The position numbers and the translations under genes were made by a program. A stretch of 41,543 nucleotides of DNA from assembly GCA_964544105.1 (NCBI GenBank), contig CAZIZQ010000003.1, positions 1 to 41,543 of the forward strand. The letters run 5' to 3'. Of the stretch, positions 8,398 to 16,616 are shown piece by piece. The DNA comes from GCA-016432345 sp964544105 (lineage in GTDB: Bacteria > Patescibacteriota > Microgenomatia > Levybacterales > UBA12049). How positions within the stretch are numbered: the first letter of the stretch is position 1; every line of letters starts with the position of its first letter. The notes beneath the pieces were generated by a model that had not been told where the DNA came from, ran no database searches, and was given only the letters and a program-made list of their open reading frames with translations.

Positions 8398-10056
8398 ATG
8401 AAGAAGTGGGAAGTACAGAGTAAACTCAAAACTCAAAACTCAAAACTCAAAACAACAACGCAAATCTCAAAACTTCAAATAGAAGAGCTGATAAACATTC
8501 TTTTGGAGAATAGGGGGATAAAGATGAAGAAAGAGGTTGAGGATTTCTTACATCCAAAATTGGAAGACGTTACAATAAAAAGTGTTGGTATTGATGGAAA
8601 GCAACTTAAAAAGGCATTGCAAAGAATACACCGCGCGATAGAAAAACAGGAAGAGATTGTGGTGTTTGGGGATTATGATGTAGATGGTATTTGCGGAGTT
8701 GCCATTTTATGGGAAACACTTTTTTCACTGGGAGCAAAAGTAATGCCATATATTCCACATAGAATAGACGAGGGGTATGGCCTATCAATAAAAGGAATAG
8801 AAAATATTTTACCAAAACCTTCACTTATTATCACAGTCGATAATGGAATTGTGGCAGGTGAGGCAGTGGATTTTGCTACTAAACTTGGTATTGATGTTAT
8901 TATTACCGATCATCATGTCGTTTCAAAAAAACTGCCAAAGGCTCATGCAATTGTGCACACGACAAAACTCTGTGGTACTGGAGTAGCATATCTGCTTTCT
9001 CGTGTCATCGATGACAAAAGAGAAAGTGATCATTTGGCATTGGTGGCGTTGGCAACGGTGGCAGATCTGGTACCTTTGACCGGTGCAAACCGGACGTTAC
9101 TTATGCACGGATTACCTATTTTACATAAAACAAAACGTCCGGGTATTCTGGCAATGTGCGAAGAAGCAGGGGTTGAGCAGAATAAAATAGGTACGTATGA
9201 AATTGGACATGTTATTGCGCCTCGACTTAATGCAGCTGGACGAATAGAGCATGCCATGGATTCCCTACGGCTTTTATGTACCAAAGACACAAAACGGGCA
9301 AGGGTTTTGGCGCAAAATTTAGGAGCAACAAATAAAGAAAGACAAGGCATAACATTGGAGTCGGCACAGCACGCTGTAGCAAGCATTAAGAGTATTAAGA
9401 AGTTGTTGTTTATTGCTGATGAGTCGTATCAACAAGGAGTGATAGGGCTTATTGCGGGGAGGTTGGTTGAGGAGTTTTATCGGCCATCAATTGTGGTATC
9501 TATTGGGGAAACACATAGTAAAGCTTCGGCGCGGTCGATCAGTGGATTTAATATGATTGAATTTATCCGTACTGCTTCACATTTGTTGGTTGATGCAGGC
9601 GGGCATCCAATGGCTGCCGGGTTTACGGTAGAAACTACAAAACTTATGCTTTTGCAAAAGCATTTGGAAGAAAAAGCAGAAGAGATGATTGATGAGAGTA
9701 TGCTGCAGAGGTCGTTACGGATTGATTGCGAAATTCCAATGGAAATTATTGACCAGAGTTTATATAAAGAGCTGCAAGCTTTAGCACCATTTGGGATGAA
9801 AAACCCCGAGCCTACTTTTGTAAGTCGAGGGGTTGTTATTGAGGATATGAGGTTAATTGGGAAAGATAAAAAGCATGTGAAGTTCAAGTTTAAAGTTATA
9901 GGAGGTATTGGGTTTGGGCTGGCAGAAAAAACAGCGGAATTACATGTCGGTGATAAAGTCGATATCGTTTATACGATCGATGAGAATGAGTGGAACGGGA
10001 ATAAAACGTTGCAGTTTAAGGTGAGGGATATAAGAAATCCTGGTGTGTCTACCTAA
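8398..10056 (+). CDS. recJ: Single-stranded-DNA exonuclease RecJ
   Basis: A 5'-3' ssDNA exonuclease of recombination and mismatch repair, DHH superfamily. Visible: VVFGDYDVDGICG (89-101, motif I), IITVDNG (144-150), IITDHH (168-173), and the DHHA1 motif DAGGHPMAAGF (about 399-409). A C-terminal OB-fold region (about 455-550) is present. Length 552 aa is normal. Residues about 8-20 are encoded by a heptanucleotide repeat, so the native N-terminus may be a recent extension; an internal ATG (MKKEVEDFLHP, about residue 43) lies just before conserved sequence and is an alternative start. Confidence 0.93.
   Translation: MKKWEVQSKLKTQNSKLKTTTQISKLQIEELINILLENRGIKMKKEVEDFLHPKLEDVTIKSVGIDGKQLKKALQRIHRAIEKQEEIVVFGDYDVDGICGVAILWETLFSLGAKVMPYIPHRIDEGYGLSIKGIENILPKPSLIITVDNGIVAGEAVDFATKLGIDVIITDHHVVSKKLPKAHAIVHTTKLCGTGVAYLLSRVIDDKRESDHLALVALATVADLVPLTGANRTLLMHGLPILHKTKRPGILAMCEEAGVEQNKIGTYEIGHVIAPRLNAAGRIEHAMDSLRLLCTKDTKRARVLAQNLGATNKERQGITLESAQHAVASIKSIKKLLFIADESYQQGVIGLIAGRLVEEFYRPSIVVSIGETHSKASARSISGFNMIEFIRTASHLLVDAGGHPMAAGFTVETTKLMLLQKHLEEKAEEMIDESMLQRSLRIDCEIPMEIIDQSLYKELQALAPFGMKNPEPTFVSRGVVIEDMRLIGKDKKHVKFKFKVIGGIGFGLAEKTAELHVGDKVDIVYTIDENEWNGNKTLQFKVRDIRNPGVST
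8422..8453 (+). repeat. Heptanucleotide repeat at the 5' end of recJ
   Basis: AAACTCA is repeated four times (8422-8449) plus a partial AAAC, inside codons about 9-19 of recJ. A related degenerate CAAATCTCAAAACTTC run follows. Period 7 matches the repeats seen in secF and gltX. Confidence 0.8.
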
Positions 10057-10075
10057 CACACACATGGTGTGTGTT
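10055..10075. terminator. Hairpin between convergent recJ and unknown gene
   Basis: AACACACAC (10055-10063), loop ATG, GTGTGTGTT (10067-10075): a perfect 9-bp stem overlapping the recJ stop and a few bases before the stop of the convergent gene. The following T content is weak (ATTATTAG), so it is probably a bidirectional terminator or a 3'-end stabilising hairpin rather than a strong intrinsic terminator. Confidence 0.55.
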
Positions 10076-10079
10076 ATTA

Positions 10080-11351
10080 TTAGTTGTTTCTTTCTATTTT
10101 TGCACGTGCTCGCGTTATGGCTTGTTGATAGAGTGTTTGAATATCGTCTAGATCATATATTTCTGGCGGGAAAAGTCGTTCTATAACTCCTGTTTCAAAG
10201 ACCCTTTTTGCCTCAAACTCGTCATGAGAAACACCGTGCTTATATAAATTATCAAGGTATGTTTCGATGGTGTGAATAATGAATTCTACTTTTAATCCGT
10301 GAAATTTTGCTTGAATTTTACATACTCTAAAATCTTTAGAGCTTCCGCCATTTTCAGCAGAGTATTCTCCGTCAGCAATTGTATCTTCAATGTCTGTTAG
10401 TTCTATTTCACTACCGGATGTTTGAGTATTTGTGATAAACTGCTCGATGATTTTTCTGACATCTCGGTATGTTTCAACTACGCCAAGAATGCCAAATACA
10501 TCTTCTATTGCTCCTGCTGGTTCGTGAGAGCCTTTTCTTAGCAATTTTACTATTTGTGAAACGATAGGTTTTTCTCGTGTAGAAATAAAAATTCTTCTAT
10601 TGCCAACAGCAAGTCTTCTTGTGGGAAGAACAGTTAGTTTTGTTCCATTGTGTTCTCGTTGATACTCTTGAGCTTTTTGTCTGGTGTCAAACACAGTGTA
10701 GTTTGTGTTTTCGAGTGTTTTTGGATCATGATCACTTACAATAAACATTCTTTCTTGTGTTCCTCTTCTCTGATTCTTACTTAATAAGCTCTGGCTTAAA
10801 AAGTAGTTGACTTCGTCAATAGTTCCTTGGGATCTGCTAGCAGCGTGGTCGACATCTTGTGCATATTCCATAAGGATTAATTTTCTGTAAGCCTCAAATC
10901 TTGTTGTCTTGTATTCATCTTTATTAAAAATTATTGTCATAAGATCAACTGGATGGTAAATATCTCTTAATTCATTTGTTAAATCTACTTGGCTTGCCGC
11001 GTTTCCTAAAAAATCTCGGCTTAACTCGTCCACTACACTATCTGCAATATCAGCGTATTTTTTATATCGCTCTACCCTTTCTTCTTTTGTGTCTTCTGCA
11101 AACTCTGGAAATTGGAAAGAGAAACGTTCGTCGTAGGCTGCTTTTATAGAAGTTATAGCATTTGGATCTTGTGCAATTTGAGGAATATCAGTAAAATTAT
11201 GTACACCAAAGATTCCTGTTACCTTTGCTCGAAGAGCAGCAAAGTTCATAAAAAGCCCAGTGGATTTAAGCTCTCTTATTCCATAAGTACGGAATTTAGG
11301 AAATGAATCCGATCTTGCAAAATGACGGTCAAGAGATTCAAGGGGTTTCAC
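10080..11351 (-). CDS. Conserved unknown protein, 423 aa, possible RelA/SpoT-like fold
   Basis: No confident family. Soluble, no membrane helix. The central-to-C-terminal part (about 265-400) has KPIVSQIVKLLRKG, AIEDVFGILGVVETYRDVRKIIEQF and a basic/acidic C-terminal helix rich region. The phrase resembling D(V/I)xGxxxVxxxxDVxxI is reminiscent of RelA/SpoT (p)ppGpp synthetase domains, but the usual catalytic Arg/Asp/Glu motifs are not recognisable, so this is a weak hint only. It starts with GTG (11351) directly after a consensus promoter (TTGACA-N17-TATAAT, 11388-11360), implying a strongly transcribed leaderless mRNA. Divergent from aspS. Confidence 0.6.
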   Translation of the reverse strand: MKPLESLDRHFARSDSFPKFRTYGIRELKSTGLFMNFAALRAKVTGIFGVHNFTDIPQIAQDPNAITSIKAAYDERFSFQFPEFAEDTKEERVERYKKYADIADSVVDELSRDFLGNAASQVDLTNELRDIYHPVDLMTIIFNKDEYKTTRFEAYRKLILMEYAQDVDHAASRSQGTIDEVNYFLSQSLLSKNQRRGTQERMFIVSDHDPKTLENTNYTVFDTRQKAQEYQREHNGTKLTVLPTRRLAVGNRRIFISTREKPIVSQIVKLLRKGSHEPAGAIEDVFGILGVVETYRDVRKIIEQFITNTQTSGSEIELTDIEDTIADGEYSAENGGSSKDFRVCKIQAKFHGLKVEFIIHTIETYLDNLYKHGVSHDEFEAKRVFETGVIERLFPPEIYDLDDIQTLYQQAITRARAKIERNN

Positions 11352-11359
11352 ACTATGGG

Positions 11360-11388
11360 ATTATAGTAAAATATAGGGCGCTTGTCAA
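11360..11388 (-). promoter_or_regulatory. Consensus promoter for the unknown 423-aa protein
   Basis: On the minus strand: TTGACA (11388-11383), exactly 17 bases, TATAAT (11365-11360). Predicted transcription start is within a few bases of the GTG at 11351, so the mRNA should be leaderless. Confidence 0.75.
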
Positions 11389-11410
11389 GAACAAAAAAAG
11401 CGGGTATTAT
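11382..11410 (+). promoter_or_regulatory. aspS promoter, -35 box shared with the divergent gene
   Basis: TTGTCA (11382-11387), 17 bases, TATTAT (11405-11410), about ten bases before the aspS ATG at 11420, again predicting a leaderless message. Its -35 overlaps the -35 of the opposite promoter (TTGTCAA read both ways), so the two cannot be occupied at once. Confidence 0.7.
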
Positions 11411-11419
11411 GTATGAAAT

Positions 11420-12781
11420 ATGCAAAGAATAATTATTACAGAAAGTCCTCAACATGTAGACAAGGAAGTTTTAATTAAGGGTTGGGTGAAGACCAGACGG
11501 GATCATGGGAAACTTATTTTTTTGGATATTCGGGATAGGTCTGGTGTTGTTCAGATTGTCGTCAATCCTCATATTTCCCAAAGCGCACATGAAACAGGAC
11601 AGAAACTACGATCAGAATTTGTGATTGAAATTACCGGCAAGGTAAATAAGCGGCCGGAAAAACTAATTAACCCAAAACTTGCAACAGGAACAGTCGAAAT
11701 TGAAGCAACAAACATTTCTATTATTGCGGAGGCAGATGTGTTACCATTTGATTTAGATCAGTCAGAGCTTAATTTAGAGCTTCCGACGCTTCTTGATTTT
11801 AGGTCATTAACTTTGCGACACCCAAAACAGCAGGCGATTTTTGCTGTTCAGGCAGCTTTAGTTTCTGGGTTTAGGCAAGCAGCAGAAAAACTTGGTTGTA
11901 CCGAAATTGTAGTACCGACAATTGCCATTTCTTCAACAGAAGGAGGAGCAGAGGTTTTTTCGGTTAATTATTACGGTCACAAAGCATACATGACTCAAAG
12001 CCCGCAGCTTTACAAACAAATGATGGTGCCAATCTTTGAGCGGGTTTGGACAATTGCCCATGCTTATAGAGCCGAGCCATCGGTAACCACTCGGCATCTT
12101 TCAGAAACCACTCAATTAGACTTAGAACTGGGGTTTGTGACATTTGAGGAATTATTGGATAGTTTAGAGCAGGTTGGAATAACCATGGTTGAGTATGCGC
12201 TTCGTGCGTGTAGCGATATTTTTTCGACGTATAATTTAGAAAAAGCGGCTCTTGGCAAAATCCCAAGGCTTACCCTGAGAGAAGCTCAAGAGGTGATTTT
12301 TAAAGAATTTGGCCGAGATAATAGAAAGGAAAAGGATTTGTCACCGCAAGACGAGGTTGATATTTGCAAATGGGCAAAGGAAAAACATAATAGTGATTTT
12401 GTAACAATTACCCATTTTCCCATATCGGCCAAGCCATTTTACACTATGCCAGACCCAAAAGACAAAGAATATTCATTAAGCTATGATTTATTGTTTCGAG
12501 GGGTCGAGGTGTTGAGCGGCAGTCAAAGAATTAACGACTACGATATGTTGGTTGCATCTATTAAAAATAAGGGGATGGATCCGAAGGATTTTACAATGTA
12601 TTTAATGGCCTTTAAATATGGTATGCCGCCCGAAGGGGGATTTTCTTTTGGGCTTGAGAGAATGACGATGAAGCTTTTTGGACTATCCAATGTCAGAGAG
12701 GCAAGTCTTTTCCCTCGGGATATGGAGCGCATCGATGAGCGGTTATCAACATATACAACAAACAATAAAAAAAAGGCTTAA
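11420..12781 (+). CDS. aspS: Aspartyl-tRNA synthetase, archaeal-type (AspS2-like)
   Basis: Class II aminoacyl-tRNA synthetase of 453 aa charging tRNA-Asp. N-terminal OB-fold anticodon-binding domain (about 15-105, with VLIKGWVKTRRDHGKLIFLDIRD), catalytic core with STEGGAEVFSV, MTQSPQLYKQ, motif 2 WTIAHAYRAEPSVTTRHLSE (about 210-229) and motif 3 GGFSFGLERMTMKLFGL (about 408-424). The absence of the bacterial GAD insertion domain and the TMPDPKDKEYSLSYDLL / GSQRIND pattern place it with archaeal-type enzymes, which are often non-discriminating and also charge tRNA-Asn for amidation. AsnRS cannot be excluded from the core alone. The carboxypeptidase gene starts inside its 3' end. Confidence 0.85.
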   Translation: MQRIIITESPQHVDKEVLIKGWVKTRRDHGKLIFLDIRDRSGVVQIVVNPHISQSAHETGQKLRSEFVIEITGKVNKRPEKLINPKLATGTVEIEATNISIIAEADVLPFDLDQSELNLELPTLLDFRSLTLRHPKQQAIFAVQAALVSGFRQAAEKLGCTEIVVPTIAISSTEGGAEVFSVNYYGHKAYMTQSPQLYKQMMVPIFERVWTIAHAYRAEPSVTTRHLSETTQLDLELGFVTFEELLDSLEQVGITMVEYALRACSDIFSTYNLEKAALGKIPRLTLREAQEVIFKEFGRDNRKEKDLSPQDEVDICKWAKEKHNSDFVTITHFPISAKPFYTMPDPKDKEYSLSYDLLFRGVEVLSGSQRINDYDMLVASIKNKGMDPKDFTMYLMAFKYGMPPEGGFSFGLERMTMKLFGLSNVREASLFPRDMERIDERLSTYTTNNKKKA

Positions 12782-13733
12782 TGCCTTTGAAAAGAGACTA
12801 CTTTTGCTTGTTACAAAAGAACATGCAATTGTAGCGGTTATCATTTTTTTTCTTTCAGCGATTTTTTTTGCTATTGTTGCTCTTGATACTTATTTTGTAA
12901 AGTCTGCGAGGAAAAATAAAGTTGTTTCTCTTCCGTTTGTTTTTTCTAATCCTGCTCCATATCCGGTTGTATCTTCGGTATTGGGTGCAAGTACCCAAAA
13001 TTACCTTTCTGCCCAGGCAGCGTTAGTGATGGATAATGATTCTAAAGTCGTGTTGTTTGCGAAAAATCCCAATGTCCAGTTTTCTATGGCTTCAACCACA
13101 AAGATTATGACAGCTCTTATTGGGCTAGAGTATTTTTCTTTGGATGATGTATTAACTGTAAAAAGAGAACATGTAGAAGGATCGACAATTCGATTGCAAA
13201 AAGGAGAAAAGCTACGTTTTATTGATCTTTTGTATGCCATGATGTTGCCTTCGGCAAATGATGCAGCATATGTAATTGTCGATAATTACCCGGGGGGAGA
13301 AACGGCATTCGTCGAAAAAATGAATAAAAAGGCAATAGAGCTGCATTTGCTTCAGACTCATTATGCGGACCCGGCGGGATTGGATGATGATGGTGATTAC
13401 ACGACAGTTTTGGATTTGGCACATCTTGGGTCGTACGCGATGAAGAATCCAACACTTTCTGAAATTGCAGCAACAAAGCAAAAAGTAATTACGTCAGCTT
13501 TAGGTAATACATATGTACTTACTAATTTAAATAAGTTATTAGGAATAGATGGAGTAAGAGGTATGAAGACTGGATTTACCGAAGAAGCGCTTGGGGTTTT
13601 GGTAACTTCAAAAGAAGAAAAGGGTAAAGCTCTTATTATTGTTGTGATGAAAAGCCTTGATCGTTTTGCCGATACTCAAACGTTATTGTCTCTCATTTCT
13701 GGACAGGTGGAGTTTGAACCCATGAGTCCGTGA
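12735..13733 (+). CDS. D-alanyl-D-alanine carboxypeptidase (peptidase S11)
   Basis: A PBP5-type enzyme trimming the terminal D-Ala of peptidoglycan stem peptides outside the membrane. The three active-site motifs are present: SxxK as STTK (S120, K123), SxN as SAN (173-175) and KTG (278-280). An N-terminal signal-anchor helix (about residues 30-52) keeps it on the membrane. Start is placed at ATG 12735, which overlaps aspS by 47 bases, because GGAG lies seven bases upstream; the frame is also open further 5'. The C-terminal beta domain and amphipathic anchor of E. coli PBP5 are absent (332 aa). Its 3' end overlaps the convergent gene. Confidence 0.93.
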   Translation: MSGYQHIQQTIKKRLNAFEKRLLLLVTKEHAIVAVIIFFLSAIFFAIVALDTYFVKSARKNKVVSLPFVFSNPAPYPVVSSVLGASTQNYLSAQAALVMDNDSKVVLFAKNPNVQFSMASTTKIMTALIGLEYFSLDDVLTVKREHVEGSTIRLQKGEKLRFIDLLYAMMLPSANDAAYVIVDNYPGGETAFVEKMNKKAIELHLLQTHYADPAGLDDDGDYTTVLDLAHLGSYAMKNPTLSEIAATKQKVITSALGNTYVLTNLNKLLGIDGVRGMKTGFTEEALGVLVTSKEEKGKALIIVVMKSLDRFADTQTLLSLISGQVEFEPMSP

Positions 13734-14760
13734 TGGCTGGGACGTAGGCGAAAAAACCGTTGTCTCCTGAAAAAACAATAATCGGTAAAAGATAATCCTG
13801 TGGATTATTAGACATGTAATATCCTACCGATACATTGGTGATGCGGATAGTTGTTGTATCTCCAAAGTGTGAGGCAATATAGGCTTTGCCGTCTTTTAAT
13901 TCTTTGGTTGCCTCTTCTGCCGTTTTTATTGGATAGGTTGCTGATTGGGTTGTGTCGACAATAAAATGATTAAATTCTGCCTGGATAACTTTCTCGTTAA
14001 ATCGGCTGCCTACAAAAAGAAATGATAATGTAGATTGGGGAGGGTTGGGATAGTAAATTGGTAGGAAATTGATATCTTTCTGGAAAAAATCGATACGGAC
14101 GAGTGATGCTTGTGAAAGACTAGTTGCCGAGACAAGTTGCTGATTATTAATAGACAAAAGAGTTGTTTTTGTTTTGGTTATATCGATATCGTTTGGAAAA
14201 AGTTCTATGCTGGTTAGTAAATTTGTCGCTGCTGTTTGGGTGCTAGCAGTATCAATTGGTCCGATAAATTCCTGGATAAGGTTTTGGTCAGTCAGAAAGT
14301 TCGAGGAAATATAAAAGTTAAAGGAAACTGTGCCAAAAAACAATTTTCGAAATGGAGGTAGGATTTCGGTCCAAATATAGTCTGTTGCGGAAATCTGCGA
14401 TCCTTGTTTTGGGAATCCTAGTCTTGCTGCTTTTTCTTCCGCCCGTTTTAGATTAAGAAAGTTTGGCTGGGGTTTTTGTATCAGGTAGACGTTTATTCTG
14501 TCCGAGAAAGTAGGAAGGTCGCCAGAAACAGTGTCAATAGTATAGGTAAGTTTTTTTTCGGTGGTATTTTGTGGGAAAGCGATTGGTTTTAGCTTGCCAA
14601 ACAGCACGGTTGGGGGTTCGGGTGGTGTGGGGTAATAGCGGTCTTTTATTTGTTGTCCGAATCTAAAAACGACAAAAGCAACAAATGTCAATACCATAAG
14701 AATTAGGAGCAGTCGAAATATTGTTTTTGTTTCCTCGGTTACAGTATGTAAACTAGCCAT
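13693..14760 (-). CDS. Membrane-anchored unknown protein, 355 aa
   Basis: One N-terminal membrane helix (about residues 14-34) followed by a long extracytoplasmic domain of about 320 aa with Thr/Ser-rich beta-type sequence. Recognisable phrases include PPEPPTVLFGKLKPIAFP after the anchor, and a C-terminal DYLLPIIVFSGDNGFFAYVPA. I know no named domain. The protein type (anchor, proline linker, beta-rich ectodomain) is common in CPR and may be surface- or pilus-associated; that is inference. It converges on and overlaps the carboxypeptidase gene by 41 bases and diverges from gltX. Confidence 0.7.
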   Translation of the reverse strand: MASLHTVTEETKTIFRLLLILMVLTFVAFVVFRFGQQIKDRYYPTPPEPPTVLFGKLKPIAFPQNTTEKKLTYTIDTVSGDLPTFSDRINVYLIQKPQPNFLNLKRAEEKAARLGFPKQGSQISATDYIWTEILPPFRKLFFGTVSFNFYISSNFLTDQNLIQEFIGPIDTASTQTAATNLLTSIELFPNDIDITKTKTTLLSINNQQLVSATSLSQASLVRIDFFQKDINFLPIYYPNPPQSTLSFLFVGSRFNEKVIQAEFNHFIVDTTQSATYPIKTAEEATKELKDGKAYIASHFGDTTTIRITNVSVGYYMSNNPQDYLLPIIVFSGDNGFFAYVPAITDSWVQTPPVQK

Positions 14761-14764
14761 TATA

Positions 14765-14793
14765 TTGAGTATAGGAGAAGATTACGATACAAT
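14765..14793 (+). promoter_or_regulatory. gltX operon promoter
   Basis: TTGAGT (14765-14770), 17 bases, TACAAT (14788-14793), with the gltX ATG only 11 bases beyond the -10 box and no Shine-Dalgarno, so a leaderless transcript is predicted. It probably drives gltX, the PAP2-like gene and dgkA. Confidence 0.7.
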
Positions 14794-14804
14794 GCAAGTT
14801 AGTC

Positions 14805-16025
14805 ATGGTTAGAGTACGAATTGCACCAAGTCCAACGGGTATTCCCCATATCGGCAATACCAGGACAGCATTATTTAATTACCTTTTTGCCAAGCGTCAT
14901 AACGGCGTTTTTATTTTGCGTATCGAAGATACAGATCAAGCGCGGATAGTGCCAGGAAGCGAAAAAGCACTTTACGAAATTCTAACCTGGTTAGGGCTGG
15001 TATGGGATGAAAAATATGTGCAGTCAAAAAGAAAGGATATATACCAGAAACATGCTCTTTTGTTGCAAGAAAAGGGTATTGCATACGAAGATGACGGTGC
15101 CTTACGTTTTCGTATGCCAAAGACTGGGGAATCAGCATGGGCAGATGCTATTGGCAGTAAGGAAATTTCGTTCCAGAATAGCATGCAGGAAGATTTTGTT
15201 ATTTTAAAACGTGATGGATTCCCAACGTATAACTTTGCCAATGTTATTGATGACCATCTGATGGGCATAACACATGTTATCCGCGGTGACGAATTTATTT
15301 CTTCAACTCCCAAGCATATACAGTTGTATAAGGCATTTGGTTGGGAGTACCCAATTTTTGCCCATTTGCCGGTTATTCTTGGACCAGATCATCAAAAGCT
15401 CTCAAAACGACATGGAGCAAAGTCGGCACTAGATTATAGAGGTGAGGGATATCTAAAAGAGGCGTTACTTAATTACATGGCATTATTGGGATGGAATCCA
15501 GGAGGAGATAAAGAAATTATGTCGTTAGACGAAATGGTAACGCTTTTTGATTTGCCGGGCGTCAATACGGCCAGTCCTATTTTTGACGCAAAGAAATTAT
15601 TATGGATGAATGGGGTGTATATTCGTCAGGCGAAGCCTGACGAATTAAAGTTAAAAATCAAAAGTCAAAATGCAAAAGTAGGAGACGAATTATTGGATAA
15701 ACTTATTCCACTTACTCAAACCAGGATGGAAACACTTAGTGATTTTTATACCCTTACACAGCATTTTTTTGAAGAACCGAAAATTACTCTTGATGAGAAA
15801 GAAAAAAAAATTGCACACGATCTTTTTGTAGGACTACAAGCGATCGATTTATGGAAAAATGAAACGATATTTCCTGTTTTAAAAAAAGTTATGCAAGAAA
15901 ATAATATCCGCATGCCGGTTTTGTACAAAATTATTACAGGTGAATCTTCTGGTTTGCCGTTGTCAGAGTCATTGGAAATATTAGGGAAGGACAAAACAAT
16001 AAAAAGGCTTAAAAGACTAACATGA
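14805..16025 (+). CDS. gltX: Glutamyl-tRNA synthetase
   Basis: Class I synthetase charging tRNA-Glu (and, with no GlnRS seen here, perhaps tRNA-Gln for later amidation). The HIGH element is PHIGNTRT (14-21), the KMSKS element KLSKRHG (198-204); VRIAPSPTGIPHIGN and LRIEDTDQAR are classic. At 406 aa it is short, with a reduced anticodon-binding domain. Around residues 273-292 (YIRQAKPDELKLKIKSQNAK) the DNA is a perfect palindrome plus heptanucleotide repeat (15621-15680), which looks inserted in frame. The stop overlaps the next gene by four bases. Confidence 0.95.
   Translation: MVRVRIAPSPTGIPHIGNTRTALFNYLFAKRHNGVFILRIEDTDQARIVPGSEKALYEILTWLGLVWDEKYVQSKRKDIYQKHALLLQEKGIAYEDDGALRFRMPKTGESAWADAIGSKEISFQNSMQEDFVILKRDGFPTYNFANVIDDHLMGITHVIRGDEFISSTPKHIQLYKAFGWEYPIFAHLPVILGPDHQKLSKRHGAKSALDYRGEGYLKEALLNYMALLGWNPGGDKEIMSLDEMVTLFDLPGVNTASPIFDAKKLLWMNGVYIRQAKPDELKLKIKSQNAKVGDELLDKLIPLTQTRMETLSDFYTLTQHFFEEPKITLDEKEKKIAHDLFVGLQAIDLWKNETIFPVLKKVMQENNIRMPVLYKIITGESSGLPLSESLEILGKDKTIKRLKRLT
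15621..15680 (+). repeat. In-frame palindrome plus heptanucleotide repeat in gltX
   Basis: ATTCGTCAGGC (15621-15631), loop GAA, GCCTGACGAAT (15635-15645) form a perfect 11-bp stem. After seven bases, four 7-base units follow: AAAAATC, AAAAGTC, AAAATGC, AAAAGTA (15653-15680). The reading frame of gltX continues through both. Confidence 0.8.
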
Positions 16026-16612
16026 AGTATATTGCGGAGAGTTTTTCGTTTTTATTCCATCCGGTTATTTTTTTTCTTATCATGCCGTTTTTGGTGGTGT
16101 ATAGGTATACAGACAGTCATGCTGCTGCTTTGCGATGGGAAATATTTTCTGCATCTTTTGTGGCTGCAGCAATTGCAATAGTGCTAGTGGGAAGGAAAAG
16201 GGGAATTTTTTCCGATTGCGATTTGTCTTCTAGAGAAGAACGATACGAGTTTTATGCATTCATTCTGTTCTTTAGCTCCATTTACATAGCAAGCTCATTG
16301 TTACTTCGGGGTTTTGTTTTTCCAATGACTTTAATTGCAATTGGCATAACGTTTGGCGTTATTGTATTTGATGTGTTAAATCGATATGTTAAGGCAAGTA
16401 ATCATGTTGCCGTTGCTTCTGCTTTTGTAACCACTGTTTGGCTTTTTTATGGTTTTGTCTCTTTTCTTTTTGTGTTCTGGATTGTGCCGTCAATTATTTG
16501 GGCAAGATTGGTCTTGGGGAAGCATTCAAAACAGGAAGCGTTTATTGGCGGAATTCTAGGTGTTTTAATTACTTTATTGACATTTGTCTTTGGAAAGTAT
16601 ATGTATAGGTAA
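16022..16612 (+). CDS. PAP2-like integral membrane protein
   Basis: A 196-aa protein with about six membrane helices. Near the C-terminus KASNHVAVASAFVTT and RLVLGKHSKQEAFIGG resemble the second and third motifs of PAP2 phosphatases (SGH and RxxxxxHxxxD), but the SGH glycine and the final aspartate are not conserved here, and the first KxxxxxxRP motif is not clear, so activity is uncertain. In context it sits between gltX (four-base overlap) and dgkA, suggesting a role in lipid phosphate turnover, for example undecaprenyl pyrophosphate recycling. Confidence 0.65.
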   Translation: MKYIAESFSFLFHPVIFFLIMPFLVVYRYTDSHAAALRWEIFSASFVAAAIAIVLVGRKRGIFSDCDLSSREERYEFYAFILFFSSIYIASSLLLRGFVFPMTLIAIGITFGVIVFDVLNRYVKASNHVAVASAFVTTVWLFYGFVSFLFVFWIVPSIIWARLVLGKHSKQEAFIGGILGVLITLLTFVFGKYMYR

Positions 16613-16616
16613 TACC

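Noticed and set aside
8422..8453. CRISPR-like repeat array
   Set aside because: Units are seven bases with no spacers; a microsatellite inside a coding gene. No CRISPR array or cas gene is visible in the window.
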